Source: Pedobacter aquae (GTDB lineage: Bacteria > Bacteroidota > Bacteroidia > Sphingobacteriales > Sphingobacteriaceae). Taken from it: a stretch of 64,000 bases of DNA. Position 1 is the first letter of the stretch. Each line of letters starts with the position of its first letter. The DNA lies in the NCBI RefSeq assembly GCF_008195825.1, contig NZ_CP043329.1, positions 1,240,001-1,304,000 of the forward strand, given 5' to 3'. The position numbers and the translations under genes were made by a program. This document shows, piece by piece, positions 42,129 to 51,346 of the stretch. The notes under the pieces are model-generated. The model worked only from the letters and a program-made list of their open reading frames with translations, made no database searches and had not been told where the DNA came from.

Positions 42129-43916
42129 ATGGATAGAAATACGTTTACAGGTTTATTCCTGATTTTAGTAATATTAGTTGGCTCAACATTTTTATTAAAA
42201 CCATCTGAAGAGCAACTCAAAAGAGAAGAATTTGTACAAGACTCTATTGCTAAATCGAAAAAAGGAGTTAAACAACCTACTGTTGTAGCAAAAACTACGG
42301 CTACCTTACCTACAGATACCAACGCACAAAATCTATCTGTAGAAAAAGAGGAGATTTTAACCTTAGAGAATGATAAAATAAAAGTATTTATATCAACCCT
42401 TGGTGGTAAAGTTTCCAGCGTTGAACTTAAAAATGAAACAAATCAGCTTAATCAGCCAGTTGTATTATTTAATAAGCAAAACAACTTCGGAATAGAATAT
42501 AGCCAAAACAATCAAAATCTTAATACAAGTAACCTTTTCTTTGCTAAAGAAGCTGTACAGGATAATAAGTTGGTTTTAAAAGCTACTCAGGCCGATGGTT
42601 CTTTTGTGAGTTACACTTATACTTTAGCTAAAGAAAGTAATAAAGTAGATTTTAAAATTAGTTTAAGCGGTTTTCAAAATAAAGTTAATGCAGATAAAGG
42701 CTTAACTATTAACTGGGCAGCAGAACTACAACAACAAGAAAAAGACATTAATAACGAGCGTATTTATTCTACCACTTACTTTAAAATAGCTAATGATGAT
42801 GTAGACTATTTAAGTGAGACAGAAAGTGAAGAAAAGTCTTTTACAGAGGAAACCTTAGCATGGGTTTCTTTTAAACAGCATTTTTTCTCTGCTGCTTTAA
42901 TGAGTAAAGATGGCTTTACAAATAGTACACTTAAAGTACAAACTATTGCCAATAACTCTGCTGTAAAAGCTTATCAAGCTAAATTAAACTTGCCGTTTAA
43001 AAACCAACAAGTCAACAATTACGAATTAGAATACTATTTTGGTTCTAATAAATTTTCTCAGTTAAGAGAACAAGGCAATGATTTAGAGAAGCAAGTAAAA
43101 ATGGGTTGGGGCCCATTAAAATGGATTAACAGATACTTAGTTTTACCCGTTTTCAATTTCTTTGAAGGCTTTAACGTGAGCTATGGTATCATTATATTAT
43201 TGTTAACCATCATCTTAAAAACGGTATTATTTCCGTTTACTTATAAATCATACTTATCAATGGCTAAAATGAGAGTTTTAAAGCCAGAGATGGATGAGAT
43301 AAAAAAGAAAGTTGGTGATGACAACCCTACCCTTTTACAACAAGAATACTTAAAACTATACAAGCAAGCTGGTGTAAACCCATTAGGCGGGTGTTTACCT
43401 TTATTATTCCAGATGCCTTTTATATTAGCATTCTTTTATTTCTTCCCTAACCTGTTTGAACTAAGACATGAGAGCTTCTTATGGATGAAAGATTTATCTA
43501 CTTACGATGAATTAATCACCTTTGCTCCTATTCCGCTTTTAGGTTGGAGTCATATCAGCTTAATGTGTTTATTGATGACCATTTCTACCTTGATTTATAC
43601 TTATTTCAACAATCAGGTTTCTGGTGCACAAGGACAAATGAAGTATATTGGTTATATAACACCTATCATTTTCTTTGGTGTCTTAAATGCTTATCCAGCT
43701 GGTCTTAACTACTATTATTTCTGTGCTAATATTTTAACCTTTGCGCAGCAGTATTTAATTAGATATTTTGTTGATGATGAAAAAATTCATGCACAAATTC
43801 AAGAGTTTAAGAAAAAGCCCGAAAGCGCAAAAAAGAAAAGTGGTTTCCAGAAAAAACTGGAAGATATGATGAGACAACAACAACAATTGAAAGAACAACA
43901 GAAAAAGAAAAAATAA
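42129..43916 (+). CDS. yidC: Membrane protein insertase YidC
   Basis: 595 residues. It inserts and folds inner-membrane proteins with or without Sec. An N-terminal anchor helix, a large periplasmic beta domain of about 330 residues, then the conserved five-helix core: FNVSYGIIILLLTIILKTVL, the PEMDEIKKKVGDD cytoplasmic loop, VNPLGGCLPLLFQMPFILAF and later hydrophobic segments. The basic tail ends in lysines. Followed by a clear terminator. Confidence 0.97.
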   Translation: MDRNTFTGLFLILVILVGSTFLLKPSEEQLKREEFVQDSIAKSKKGVKQPTVVAKTTATLPTDTNAQNLSVEKEEILTLENDKIKVFISTLGGKVSSVELKNETNQLNQPVVLFNKQNNFGIEYSQNNQNLNTSNLFFAKEAVQDNKLVLKATQADGSFVSYTYTLAKESNKVDFKISLSGFQNKVNADKGLTINWAAELQQQEKDINNERIYSTTYFKIANDDVDYLSETESEEKSFTEETLAWVSFKQHFFSAALMSKDGFTNSTLKVQTIANNSAVKAYQAKLNLPFKNQQVNNYELEYYFGSNKFSQLREQGNDLEKQVKMGWGPLKWINRYLVLPVFNFFEGFNVSYGIIILLLTIILKTVLFPFTYKSYLSMAKMRVLKPEMDEIKKKVGDDNPTLLQQEYLKLYKQAGVNPLGGCLPLLFQMPFILAFFYFFPNLFELRHESFLWMKDLSTYDELITFAPIPLLGWSHISLMCLLMTISTLIYTYFNNQVSGAQGQMKYIGYITPIIFFGVLNAYPAGLNYYYFCANILTFAQQYLIRYFVDDEKIHAQIQEFKKKPESAKKKSGFQKKLEDMMRQQQQLKEQQKKKK

Positions 43917-44276
43917 GCTAAAGCCCCAATTAATTGGGGCTTTTTCTTTTTCCCATTCAAGATTATTTTCCACACTTGTGGATTTATAACCCCAACACAA
44001 ATAATAGAAGGTCTTTTAGCATGATTAAAATGATATGAATAAATAATTAAAATTACTTCATATTAAATTTAACTTAATTGACATTCTATCAAATAAAAGG
44101 CACTTAAATAAAAAAATATTTATTTAAGAAGTGTTTTAGTTAGCTTTTTCTAAAATAATAATAAAGTTGATTTAGCACTTAAATAATTAGTTATGACTTA
44201 TAGATTAATATGTTTAAAAATATAAATCTAAAGGCATCATTTATGCGTAAGGGTTTGTATATTTAAATTAATTTTT
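43917..44276. other. 360-base AT-rich intergenic region before the exopolysaccharide locus
   Basis: It holds the yidC terminator at its left end, two degenerate DnaA-box-like 9-mers as an inverted pair (43966-43985), and a 10-bp hairpin CTTAAATAAA/TTTATTTAAG at 44103-44128. A TATGTTTA at 44209-44216 is one mismatch from the -7 consensus and may belong to the promoter of the receiver gene. No open frame of note was found. Confidence 0.55.
43920..43950 (+). terminator. Rho-independent terminator of yidC
   Basis: Stem AAAGCCCC/GGGGCTTT with an eight-base AATTAATT loop and a T-rich tail. Confidence 0.92.
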
Positions 44277-44672
44277 ATGAAACTAATGGATAAGGCTCAA
44301 AATACTTCAAAGAAAAAAATTCTTTTGGTTGATGATGAATTAGCTATTTTGAAATTATTAGAATTCATATTAAAAGATGAGTACGAACTAATAACTAGAA
44401 ATAATGGTTTTGATGCGCTTAGCTGGTTAGATAATGGAAATATTCCAGATTTAATTATTTCAGATATGGAAATGCCTTATTTTGATGGTGCTGATTTAGT
44501 TAAATCTATTAAAGTAAGTGGTTTTTATAGAGAAATTCCTATTATTGTATTATCAGGTTCAGAATCTTTAGAAAATATCAAAGCTAAAATACCTTATGAT
44601 ATTAGTGGACTCATGGCAAAGCCTTTTAATCCGGGATTATTAAAGGAAAAAATTAAAACCCTGCTTAATTAA
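44277..44672 (+). CDS. Stand-alone response-regulator receiver protein
   Basis: 131 residues, a single CheY-like domain. ILLVDDELAIL supplies the acidic pair, Asp63 in LIISDMEMP is the phospho-acceptor, the conserved Ser is in VLSGSES, and the Lys is in LMAKPFNP. No output domain. Four bases separate it from the sugar transferase, itself carrying a receiver-like N-terminal region, so it may act as a phospho-relay or allosteric partner. First gene of the exopolysaccharide block. Confidence 0.93.
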   Translation: MKLMDKAQNTSKKKILLVDDELAILKLLEFILKDEYELITRNNGFDALSWLDNGNIPDLIISDMEMPYFDGADLVKSIKVSGFYREIPIIVLSGSESLENIKAKIPYDISGLMAKPFNPGLLKEKIKTLLN

Positions 44673-44675
44673 AGA

Positions 44676-45758
44676 ATGCAATTTCAAGATTTTAAAGATT
44701 CCTCATATTTAAATAATCCATCAAAAATTAGTATTCTTTACTATGCTGATATTTATAAAAATGATATATCAGAAACCTTTAATGATGAATCATTTGAAAT
44801 CTTAAGCTTTTCTAGTTTAGCAGAATTACAGAGCGCTACGCAAAAACTTACTATAAACGAACTTAACAGTACTATTCTTTTAGAAGTAAGTCAGCAAAAT
44901 ATTAATGAAGCTGTTGATTTTATTGAGTCTCTAAAGAAGAACTGGCTTACCAGAAATCTTATTGTTTTCTTTCTTCTCCATGAAAACGATAATCAGTTAT
45001 TTCAAATCGCATTAAAATTAGGAATAAGTGATTGCTATAAACCAACTATAAATTTTAATGACGTAAAAGAAAGACTAAGATTTCTTACATTTTATAAATT
45101 ATTACGCTCTCAGGTTAGTAACATATCCGAAACACCTTCGGTAGAATATAAAATCCCTTTTAGTAAAAGATTAATAGACATTATTTTATCACTTTCAGCT
45201 TTAATTTTTTTAAGTCCGTTTTTTTTAATTATATCCCTACTTATCAAATTAGATTCAAAAGGTCCTATATTTTATATCAGTAAAAGAGTTGGTACCGGTT
45301 ATAAGATTTTTGATTTTTATAAATTTAGATCGATGCGACAAGATGCAGATAAACTAGTTGCAGACTTAGCTAAGAAAAATCAATACGGAAATTCTGCTTT
45401 TTTCAAAATAGAAAACGACCCGCGAGTAACTAAACTAGGCAATTTCTTAAGAAATACTAGCATAGATGAGCTTCCACAGCTTTATAATGTTTTAAAAGGC
45501 GATATGTCTTTGGTTGGCAATAGACCTTTACCCCTTTATGAAGCAGAGCAATTAACAACCAACGAGTGGTCTATGCGCTTTTTAGGTCCTGCCGGATTAA
45601 CTGGTTTATGGCAAATAAGTAAACGAGGAAAAAAAGATATGTCTGACAGGGAAAGAAAAAAATTAGATAATTTTTACGCGTCTAATTACTCAATTTGGTT
45701 AGATTTAAGGATTATTTTAAAAACCATACCTGCATTAATACAAAAGGAAAAAGTTTAA
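44676..45758 (+). CDS. Initiating sugar-phosphate transferase with N-terminal receiver-like domain
   Basis: 360 residues. The C-terminal part (about 160-360) is a bacterial sugar transferase (WcaJ/ExoY type): one membrane helix (KRLIDIILSLSALIFLSPFF), then ISKRVGTGYKIFDFYKFRSM, SIDELPQLYNVLKGDMSLVGNRP and GLTGLWQISKRG. It loads the first sugar phosphate on undecaprenyl phosphate. The N-terminal 150 residues resemble a degenerate receiver fold without a phospho-acceptor Asp motif, replacing the usual multi-helix N-terminus. Fusion to a receiver-like region is unusual and hints at direct signal control. Confidence 0.88.
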   Translation: MQFQDFKDSSYLNNPSKISILYYADIYKNDISETFNDESFEILSFSSLAELQSATQKLTINELNSTILLEVSQQNINEAVDFIESLKKNWLTRNLIVFFLLHENDNQLFQIALKLGISDCYKPTINFNDVKERLRFLTFYKLLRSQVSNISETPSVEYKIPFSKRLIDIILSLSALIFLSPFFLIISLLIKLDSKGPIFYISKRVGTGYKIFDFYKFRSMRQDADKLVADLAKKNQYGNSAFFKIENDPRVTKLGNFLRNTSIDELPQLYNVLKGDMSLVGNRPLPLYEAEQLTTNEWSMRFLGPAGLTGLWQISKRGKKDMSDRERKKLDNFYASNYSIWLDLRIILKTIPALIQKEKV

Positions 45759-46462
45759 TGATTAGAAACTTTAAAATATTACTACTATTCCTCATCATTT
45801 CTTTTGTTGTGCCTCTTAAGAGTAATGCACAAGAATCTGTTATTAAAGGAATTGATTATATTTTTTTAGATACACTTATTGAAAAAGCAAAAGTAAATTA
45901 CCCAAGGAATAAGATTTTAAAAGCTAAATCAGAAATCGCGAAAAATGATATTGCGAAAAATAATTTTTCTTGGTTGGATGTATTAAACTTTACCTATTTA
46001 TACAGACCTAATAACAACTCTACCATTAACCTTCAAGATCCAAATCTTCTAAATGGTTATCAGATAGGTGTCAACTTAAACTTAGGAAATGTTATAGCAA
46101 AACCTTTCACTATTAAAAACTCAAAGTCAACTTATAAAATTTCGAAATTAGAAGAAGAAGAATATTCATTAACTTTAGAAAGAGAAGTTAAGAACAGATA
46201 TTATGAGTATTTAAAATATGTTAATTTATTAAAAATCAGTTCAAAAGCTACTCTAGATGCAGAATCTCTTTTAAAAGAGATGAAATATAAATATGAAAAA
46301 GGTGAAGTTAGTCTTGAAGTTTATACCAATGTTTTGCTAAATACTACTGATCAAAACAAAAGTCGTATAGAAGCAGAAGCAGAAGTTTTTAATGCAAAGG
46401 CCTTATTAGAAGAACTAGTAGGCGAAAAATTAGAAGATATTAAAATAAATGGACGTAATTAA
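45758..46462 (+). CDS. TolC-like outer-membrane protein of the exopolysaccharide locus
   Basis: 234 residues from ATG 45758, which overlaps the preceding stop (TAATG). Signal peptide ending near SNAQ. The helical stretches LIEKAKVNYPRNKILKAKSE and LEREVKNRYYEYLKYVNLL fit the helical barrel of TolC-type proteins; it is about half of a normal TolC. It may help pass polymer through the envelope. It overlaps the wzc-like gene by 14 bases. Confidence 0.75.
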   Translation: MIRNFKILLLFLIISFVVPLKSNAQESVIKGIDYIFLDTLIEKAKVNYPRNKILKAKSEIAKNDIAKNNFSWLDVLNFTYLYRPNNNSTINLQDPNLLNGYQIGVNLNLGNVIAKPFTIKNSKSTYKISKLEEEEYSLTLEREVKNRYYEYLKYVNLLKISSKATLDAESLLKEMKYKYEKGEVSLEVYTNVLLNTTDQNKSRIEAEAEVFNAKALLEELVGEKLEDIKINGRN

Positions 46463-48592
46463 GTTTCTAAAATATTTATATAAAAGAAAATATGTCTTAA
46501 TTATCGTACCTATTATTACGGTTATTATCACATATTTTTTAGGTAAAAATATCTTAGATAATTATGTGTCTGAGGCTCAAATATCTACTGGCTTTGTAGA
46601 TGAGTCTCAACAAGTACTACAAGAAAAGGAAACTTACGTTCAAGAATCAAGAATTTCACAAAGATTTAATAATCTCATAGAAATTATGAAGTTGAAACTG
46701 ATTACCGATCAGATTTCATATAAGTTAATGCTTCATGATTTAACGAGTAAAAAGCCGTTTAGAAATTCTAGTCAACTTTTAAAAGAATTAAACGCTTCTG
46801 CCAGAAAACATGCTGTAGAAGTATATACTCAGAAATATAATAAAATGGAACCTTTATCTCTTTGGGATAAAGACCAAAGAGGCCTATATCAGGTTTTGGT
46901 TTCTATGAAATACGATGAGGAATCTTTAAATAAAAAGTTAAGGATTTATAGAAACACAGATAGTGACTTTATTATTGTAAGCTTTGAGTCTGAAAATCCT
47001 GAGTTATCCGCTTTTGTTGTAAATGCTATTTGCCAAGAATTCATCAAATATTACGCTTTCACAAGTAAAGAAAACGAAAATAAAGGGGTTGCTTATCTAA
47101 GTTCACTACTGGCTCAAAAAAGACAGTCATTAGATGAAAAAATGAGCCAGCTGAGGGATTATAAGATTAAAAATAATGTTATAAATCTTTACGAGCAATC
47201 TAAAATTCTCTATGGCGAAATTATGGATTTTGAGAGTAAAAAATTAGAAACTCAAAAAAGTATTGATTCTTACTCGCAAACACTTCAAAATATTAATGAT
47301 AAATTTAACCCTACGGAGAAAAAATATTTAGAATCAACCTTATCAAAAATTAATAGAGAGATAGTTTCTACCAAAGAAAAAATAAAATCTATAACAGAAA
47401 AATACGTTCAAAGCTCTTTTAATCCTGTTTATAATAAAAGCCTAGACTCATTAAATAACATTTTAGCTAACCAAATTAATGATGCCTCTGATAAATACAT
47501 TATAAGTCCTTTAAATACTAAAGAGAAGCTTATAACGGAAAAAATCACGCTTGAAATTACCGGAGATTTAGCTAAATACAGTTTAGCAACAATAGAAAAC
47601 CATTTAAATAGTCTCAATCAAAAATTTAAAACTTTAGTTCCTTTTGATGCCGTTGTACAAACTTTAGAAAGAGATATTGAAGTTGCTAGTACAGAGTATT
47701 TGGATGTATTAAATAAATACAACCAAGTAAACATGCAAGCAAATTCTAATACTAAATTAAGACAGATTCAATTAGCGATGCCTGGTTTACCGCAGCCATC
47801 AAAAAAAATGCTATTGGTTATACTTAGTGGTATGATTAGCTTTATCTTTTGTACTTTAGTTTTCTTTATTCTTTTTGTTTTAGATAGATCTATAAAAAGT
47901 GTTGAGGAGTTAGAAAAAACTACTGAAATACCTGTTATAGGAGAATTAAGCTATTTAAAGAGTTTTACCGATTTAAAAGATATTTGGCTTAATAAAACGC
48001 CAGACCAAGACACACTAAACTTTAAGAATTTATTGAGAGCCATAAGGTTTGAGGTTAAAACCAAGATGCTTTATAATAATAATAAAGTTTTAGCTGTAAC
48101 CAGTATGATTCCTAACGAGGGTAAAACCTTTTTCTCTTTGTCTCTAGCCTATTCTTTTGCCATGCTAAATAAAAAAGTATTGCTTATAGATGGCGATTTT
48201 GATAAACCTGATATTTCTGAAGCATCAAATCATAAAACTTATATTGAGGATTACGTAAAAGATAGAATTTTACCTGAGGATAATGCCATTACCATTATTG
48301 GCAATAAAGGAGGTGATTCTTCTTTGCTAGAAGTTGTAGAAGAGCATGTGATTGAGTCTATTTTTGAAGATTTTAAAAAGAAATTTGATGTTATTATAAT
48401 TGATACCTGCTCTTTAAAAGTTTAAATAAAGCAAAAGAATGGATTATGTATGCTGATAAAAATATATCTGTATTTGAGTTTGGTAAACAAGTATATAGCC
48501 ATTACAATAAAGACCTTGATTATTTAACTTCATTAGATGATAAATATATTGGTTGGATATTAAATAAAGTAAAAGAAGAGTCTAAGTTTTAA
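46449..48592 (+). pseudogene. Wzc-like polysaccharide chain-length/ATPase protein, with a late frameshift
   Basis: About 715 residues after repair. N-terminal helix (about 15-33), long coiled-coil periplasmic Wzz region, second helix (LLVILSGMISFIFCTLVFFI), then a BY-kinase-like ATPase with Walker A around NEGKTFFSLSLA, Walker A' LLIDGDFDKPD and a modified Walker B ending IIIDTCSL. The frame breaks in the AAAA run at 48416-48419; one extra A restores a further 57 codons ending NKVKEESKF. No Tyr cluster is seen at the C-terminus. It regulates polymer length and export. Confidence 0.85.
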
Positions 48593-48603
48593 ATAAAATT
48601 GTT

Positions 48604-49788
48604 TTGGATAATTTATTTGCGATACTTTTTGTATTCATTCAAATAATCATTGGAATTAATTTAGTTCTTCCACTTATACTTTTTATTTTTTGGAGATTTT
48701 TCGCTAATAAAAATAGCATTATACCATACGTAAAACACCAACAAGATTTTGCAATTATTGTTACTGCATATCAACAAACAGATTTAATTCCTGAAGTTGT
48801 AAAATCACTTCTAGCAATAGATTATGAGAATTATCATATCTATATAGTTGCTGATAATTGTAAAAAAAACGAAAACCTAAACTTTAACCATTCTTCTATT
48901 AGTGTTTTATATCCAGAACAAATTATCGCCAGTAATACAGGTTCACATTTCTATGCTATTAACCATTTTGTTCGTCAGCATGAAGCTTTAATGATTATAG
49001 ATAGTGATAATATGGTTGATAAAAACATCCTTAAAGAAATCAACAACTATTTTCATGTAGGTTTTGAAGCTGTACAAGGTATTAGAGCAGCAAAAAACTT
49101 AGATACTATGATTGCCAAACTAGATGCAGCCAGAGACATTTATTATCATTTTTTTGATGGAAAAGTTTTGTTTCAACTAGGTTCTTCTGCTACCTTAGCA
49201 GGCTCTGGAATGGCTTTTACCGTTGATTTATACAAAAAATGCCTAGAAAATACCACAATTAAAGGAGCAGGTTTTGATAAAGTTTTACAATATCTTATTC
49301 TTTGTCATCAAAAAAGAATAGCTTTTTGTGAAACGGCTATTGTATATGATCAAAAAACATCACAATCAGATCAATTGGTTAATCAAAGGTCTAGATGGAT
49401 TAATACTTGGTTTAGGTATTTTAAATTTGGTTTTAAGTTGATATCACAAAGCATTAAGAACTTCAATTTTAATCAATTTTTATTTGGGATTATATTATTA
49501 CGCCCACCACTATTTTTATTGATTTTACTTTCAGGCTTATTTTTCCTCATCAATAGCTATTTATTAAACATAACAGCTATGATTATTTGGACGATTAGCT
49601 TTTTAAGTTTCATTATTACTTTTGTCCTCGCTTTAAACGTATCACATACAGATAAAAAGATTTATAAAGCATTATACTCAATACCTATATTTATTTATTA
49701 CCAAGTAATATCTTTATTGAATGCCAAAAATGCTAATCAAAGATCTGTAGCTACTAAGCATCAGGTTGTTAAAAAGCAAGAATCGTAG
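48604..49788 (+). CDS. Membrane glycosyltransferase family 2
   Basis: 394 residues from TTG 48604; no ATG is available near. N-terminal helix, GT2 domain with FAIIVTAYQQTDLI, MIIDSDN (DxD-type), GSGMAFTVDLY and the processive-type QRSRW motif (about residue 260), then C-terminal helices (LLRPPLFLLILLSGLFFLI and following). This architecture is that of beta-glycan synthases of the cellulose/hyaluronan/icaA kind. Sugar specificity unknown. Twelve bases after the wzc-like stop. Confidence 0.88.
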   Translation: MDNLFAILFVFIQIIIGINLVLPLILFIFWRFFANKNSIIPYVKHQQDFAIIVTAYQQTDLIPEVVKSLLAIDYENYHIYIVADNCKKNENLNFNHSSISVLYPEQIIASNTGSHFYAINHFVRQHEALMIIDSDNMVDKNILKEINNYFHVGFEAVQGIRAAKNLDTMIAKLDAARDIYYHFFDGKVLFQLGSSATLAGSGMAFTVDLYKKCLENTTIKGAGFDKVLQYLILCHQKRIAFCETAIVYDQKTSQSDQLVNQRSRWINTWFRYFKFGFKLISQSIKNFNFNQFLFGIILLRPPLFLLILLSGLFFLINSYLLNITAMIIWTISFLSFIITFVLALNVSHTDKKIYKALYSIPIFIYYQVISLLNAKNANQRSVATKHQVVKKQES

Positions 49789-49790
49789 AT

Positions 49791-51230
49791 ATGAAGTCAA
49801 ATTTATTTTCTTCTGATATCTTTAGAATTATTATAATCACCCTTCTAGGTATATTATTGGCCTGGTTAGTTGGCTCATTAACCGTTAAAATGGAGCTCTT
49901 GGCTTTAGTTGTTACAATTGCCTTAGCATCAGGGATAGTTTACCTTGTCTTAGTATTTAAAGAGCCCAAAATTGCATTTCTTTCTTACGTTGTTTACTGT
50001 TTCATCATCTCCGGATTATTAAGAAATAACCCACAATTACCATTTGGGCCTGTAATGGAAGCTTTACTAGCACTTTCATGGCTTGCCATCATCTTTAATT
50101 ATCCGAAATACAATTGGAGTAACCTTAATAACGACTACTGTATACTCGTATTGGTGTGGTTCATTATCAACATTCTAGAAGTACTAAACCCTGCTGATGC
50201 CAGCATTTTAGGTTGGTTAAATGAGATAAGATTTACTGCTTTAAATTGGCTTCTTGTAGCTCCTATTGCCTTTTTACTATTAAATAGAAGGAAAGACCTT
50301 AATATCTTTTTAGCCATTATTATCTCTATGTCTGTTTTAGCAACCTGTTATGGTTTAAAACAGTTATGGTTTGGCGTTTCTGTAGGTGAGCAAATATGGC
50401 TTGACGCAGGTGCAGATTTAACCCACGTTCTATTTGGTCAACTAAGAGTATTTTCTATGTATACCGATGCTGGACAATTTGGAGCATCACAAGCCCATGT
50501 AAGTTTGGTAGCGCTTGTTTTAGCTTTAGGTCCGTTTAAACTTTGGAAAAAAATTGCATTAGGATTAGCAGCAGGCATTCTTTTTTACGGAATGCTTATT
50601 TCTGGTACTCGAGGGGCATTATTTGCTTTAGCCGCAGGAGGTTTTTTTGCAATATTTTTAACTAAGAACTTTAAGGTTTTAATTCTTGGAACCATCATGT
50701 GTGTTCTTTTTTATGGATTTCTTAAATACTCTACCATTGGAAGTGGAAGCTATCAAATTAACAGGTTAAGAACTGCTGTAGACCCTAAAGATGCCTCTCT
50801 TAACGTAAGATTTAATAATCAGAAAAAATTGAGACTAGCCATGGAAGATTTACCTTTTGGTGGCGGTGTTGGTATAACTGGTGTTAATGGCGATAAGTAT
50901 AATGCTGATAAATATCTCTCACATATACCGCCGGATAGTTATTGGGTAAAGATTTGGGTGATGTATGGTGTAGTAGGCTTAGTGGTTTGGTTTAGTATTG
51001 TGATGTTTATATTAGGAAAATGCTGTGGTATTGTGTGGAATTTACAAGATCATGGTTTAAGGGTAAAATGTATAGCTCTAACGGCTGGTACCGCCGGACT
51101 GTTTTTTTGTAGCTACGGTAATGAAGTTATGAACGGGCTACCATCATCTATGATGCTTTACATGTCATGGTCTTATGTAATACTTGCACCAAAGCTTGAT
51201 AAAGAAACAGATGTAAACAAATATGTATAA
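49791..51230 (+). CDS. O-antigen ligase/Wzy-type polymerase
   Basis: 479 residues with about 11-12 hydrophobic helices. The motif SGTRGALFALAAGGFFAIFL and a large periplasmic loop with RFNNQKKLRLAMEDLPFGGG fit the Wzy_C family of polymerases and ligases. It would link repeat units of the polymer in the periplasm. Two bases separate it from the upstream glycosyltransferase. Confidence 0.85.
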   Translation: MKSNLFSSDIFRIIIITLLGILLAWLVGSLTVKMELLALVVTIALASGIVYLVLVFKEPKIAFLSYVVYCFIISGLLRNNPQLPFGPVMEALLALSWLAIIFNYPKYNWSNLNNDYCILVLVWFIINILEVLNPADASILGWLNEIRFTALNWLLVAPIAFLLLNRRKDLNIFLAIIISMSVLATCYGLKQLWFGVSVGEQIWLDAGADLTHVLFGQLRVFSMYTDAGQFGASQAHVSLVALVLALGPFKLWKKIALGLAAGILFYGMLISGTRGALFALAAGGFFAIFLTKNFKVLILGTIMCVLFYGFLKYSTIGSGSYQINRLRTAVDPKDASLNVRFNNQKKLRLAMEDLPFGGGVGITGVNGDKYNADKYLSHIPPDSYWVKIWVMYGVVGLVVWFSIVMFILGKCCGIVWNLQDHGLRVKCIALTAGTAGLFFCSYGNEVMNGLPSSMMLYMSWSYVILAPKLDKETDVNKYV

Positions 51231-51232
51231 AT

Positions 51233-51346
51233 ATGCCATTTGAAATTATAGCCTTACCTGCAATTGTATTTTTTCTTTGGGGATTTTATAGTGGATATAA
51301 AACTAATATGAAAAAAGCGAAAAGAAATTTTAAAATTAATGATTAA
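51233..51346 (+). CDS. Small single-helix membrane protein
   Basis: 37 codons starting ATG 51233, two bases after the polymerase stop. MPFEIIALPAIVFFLWGF is a hydrophobic segment, followed by YSGYKTNMKKAKRN, a basic tail that favours an inside C-terminus. It overlaps the next gene's ATG by 8 bases, which is typical for real translationally coupled genes. No homologue is recognised. Confidence 0.45.
   Translation: MPFEIIALPAIVFFLWGFYSGYKTNMKKAKRNFKIND

Noticed and set aside
44077-44110. TTGACA-like -35 promoter before the exopolysaccharide locus
   Set aside because: A TTGACA occurs, but there is no -7 element at the right spacing, and Bacteroidetes do not use the sigma-70 -35 consensus in that form.
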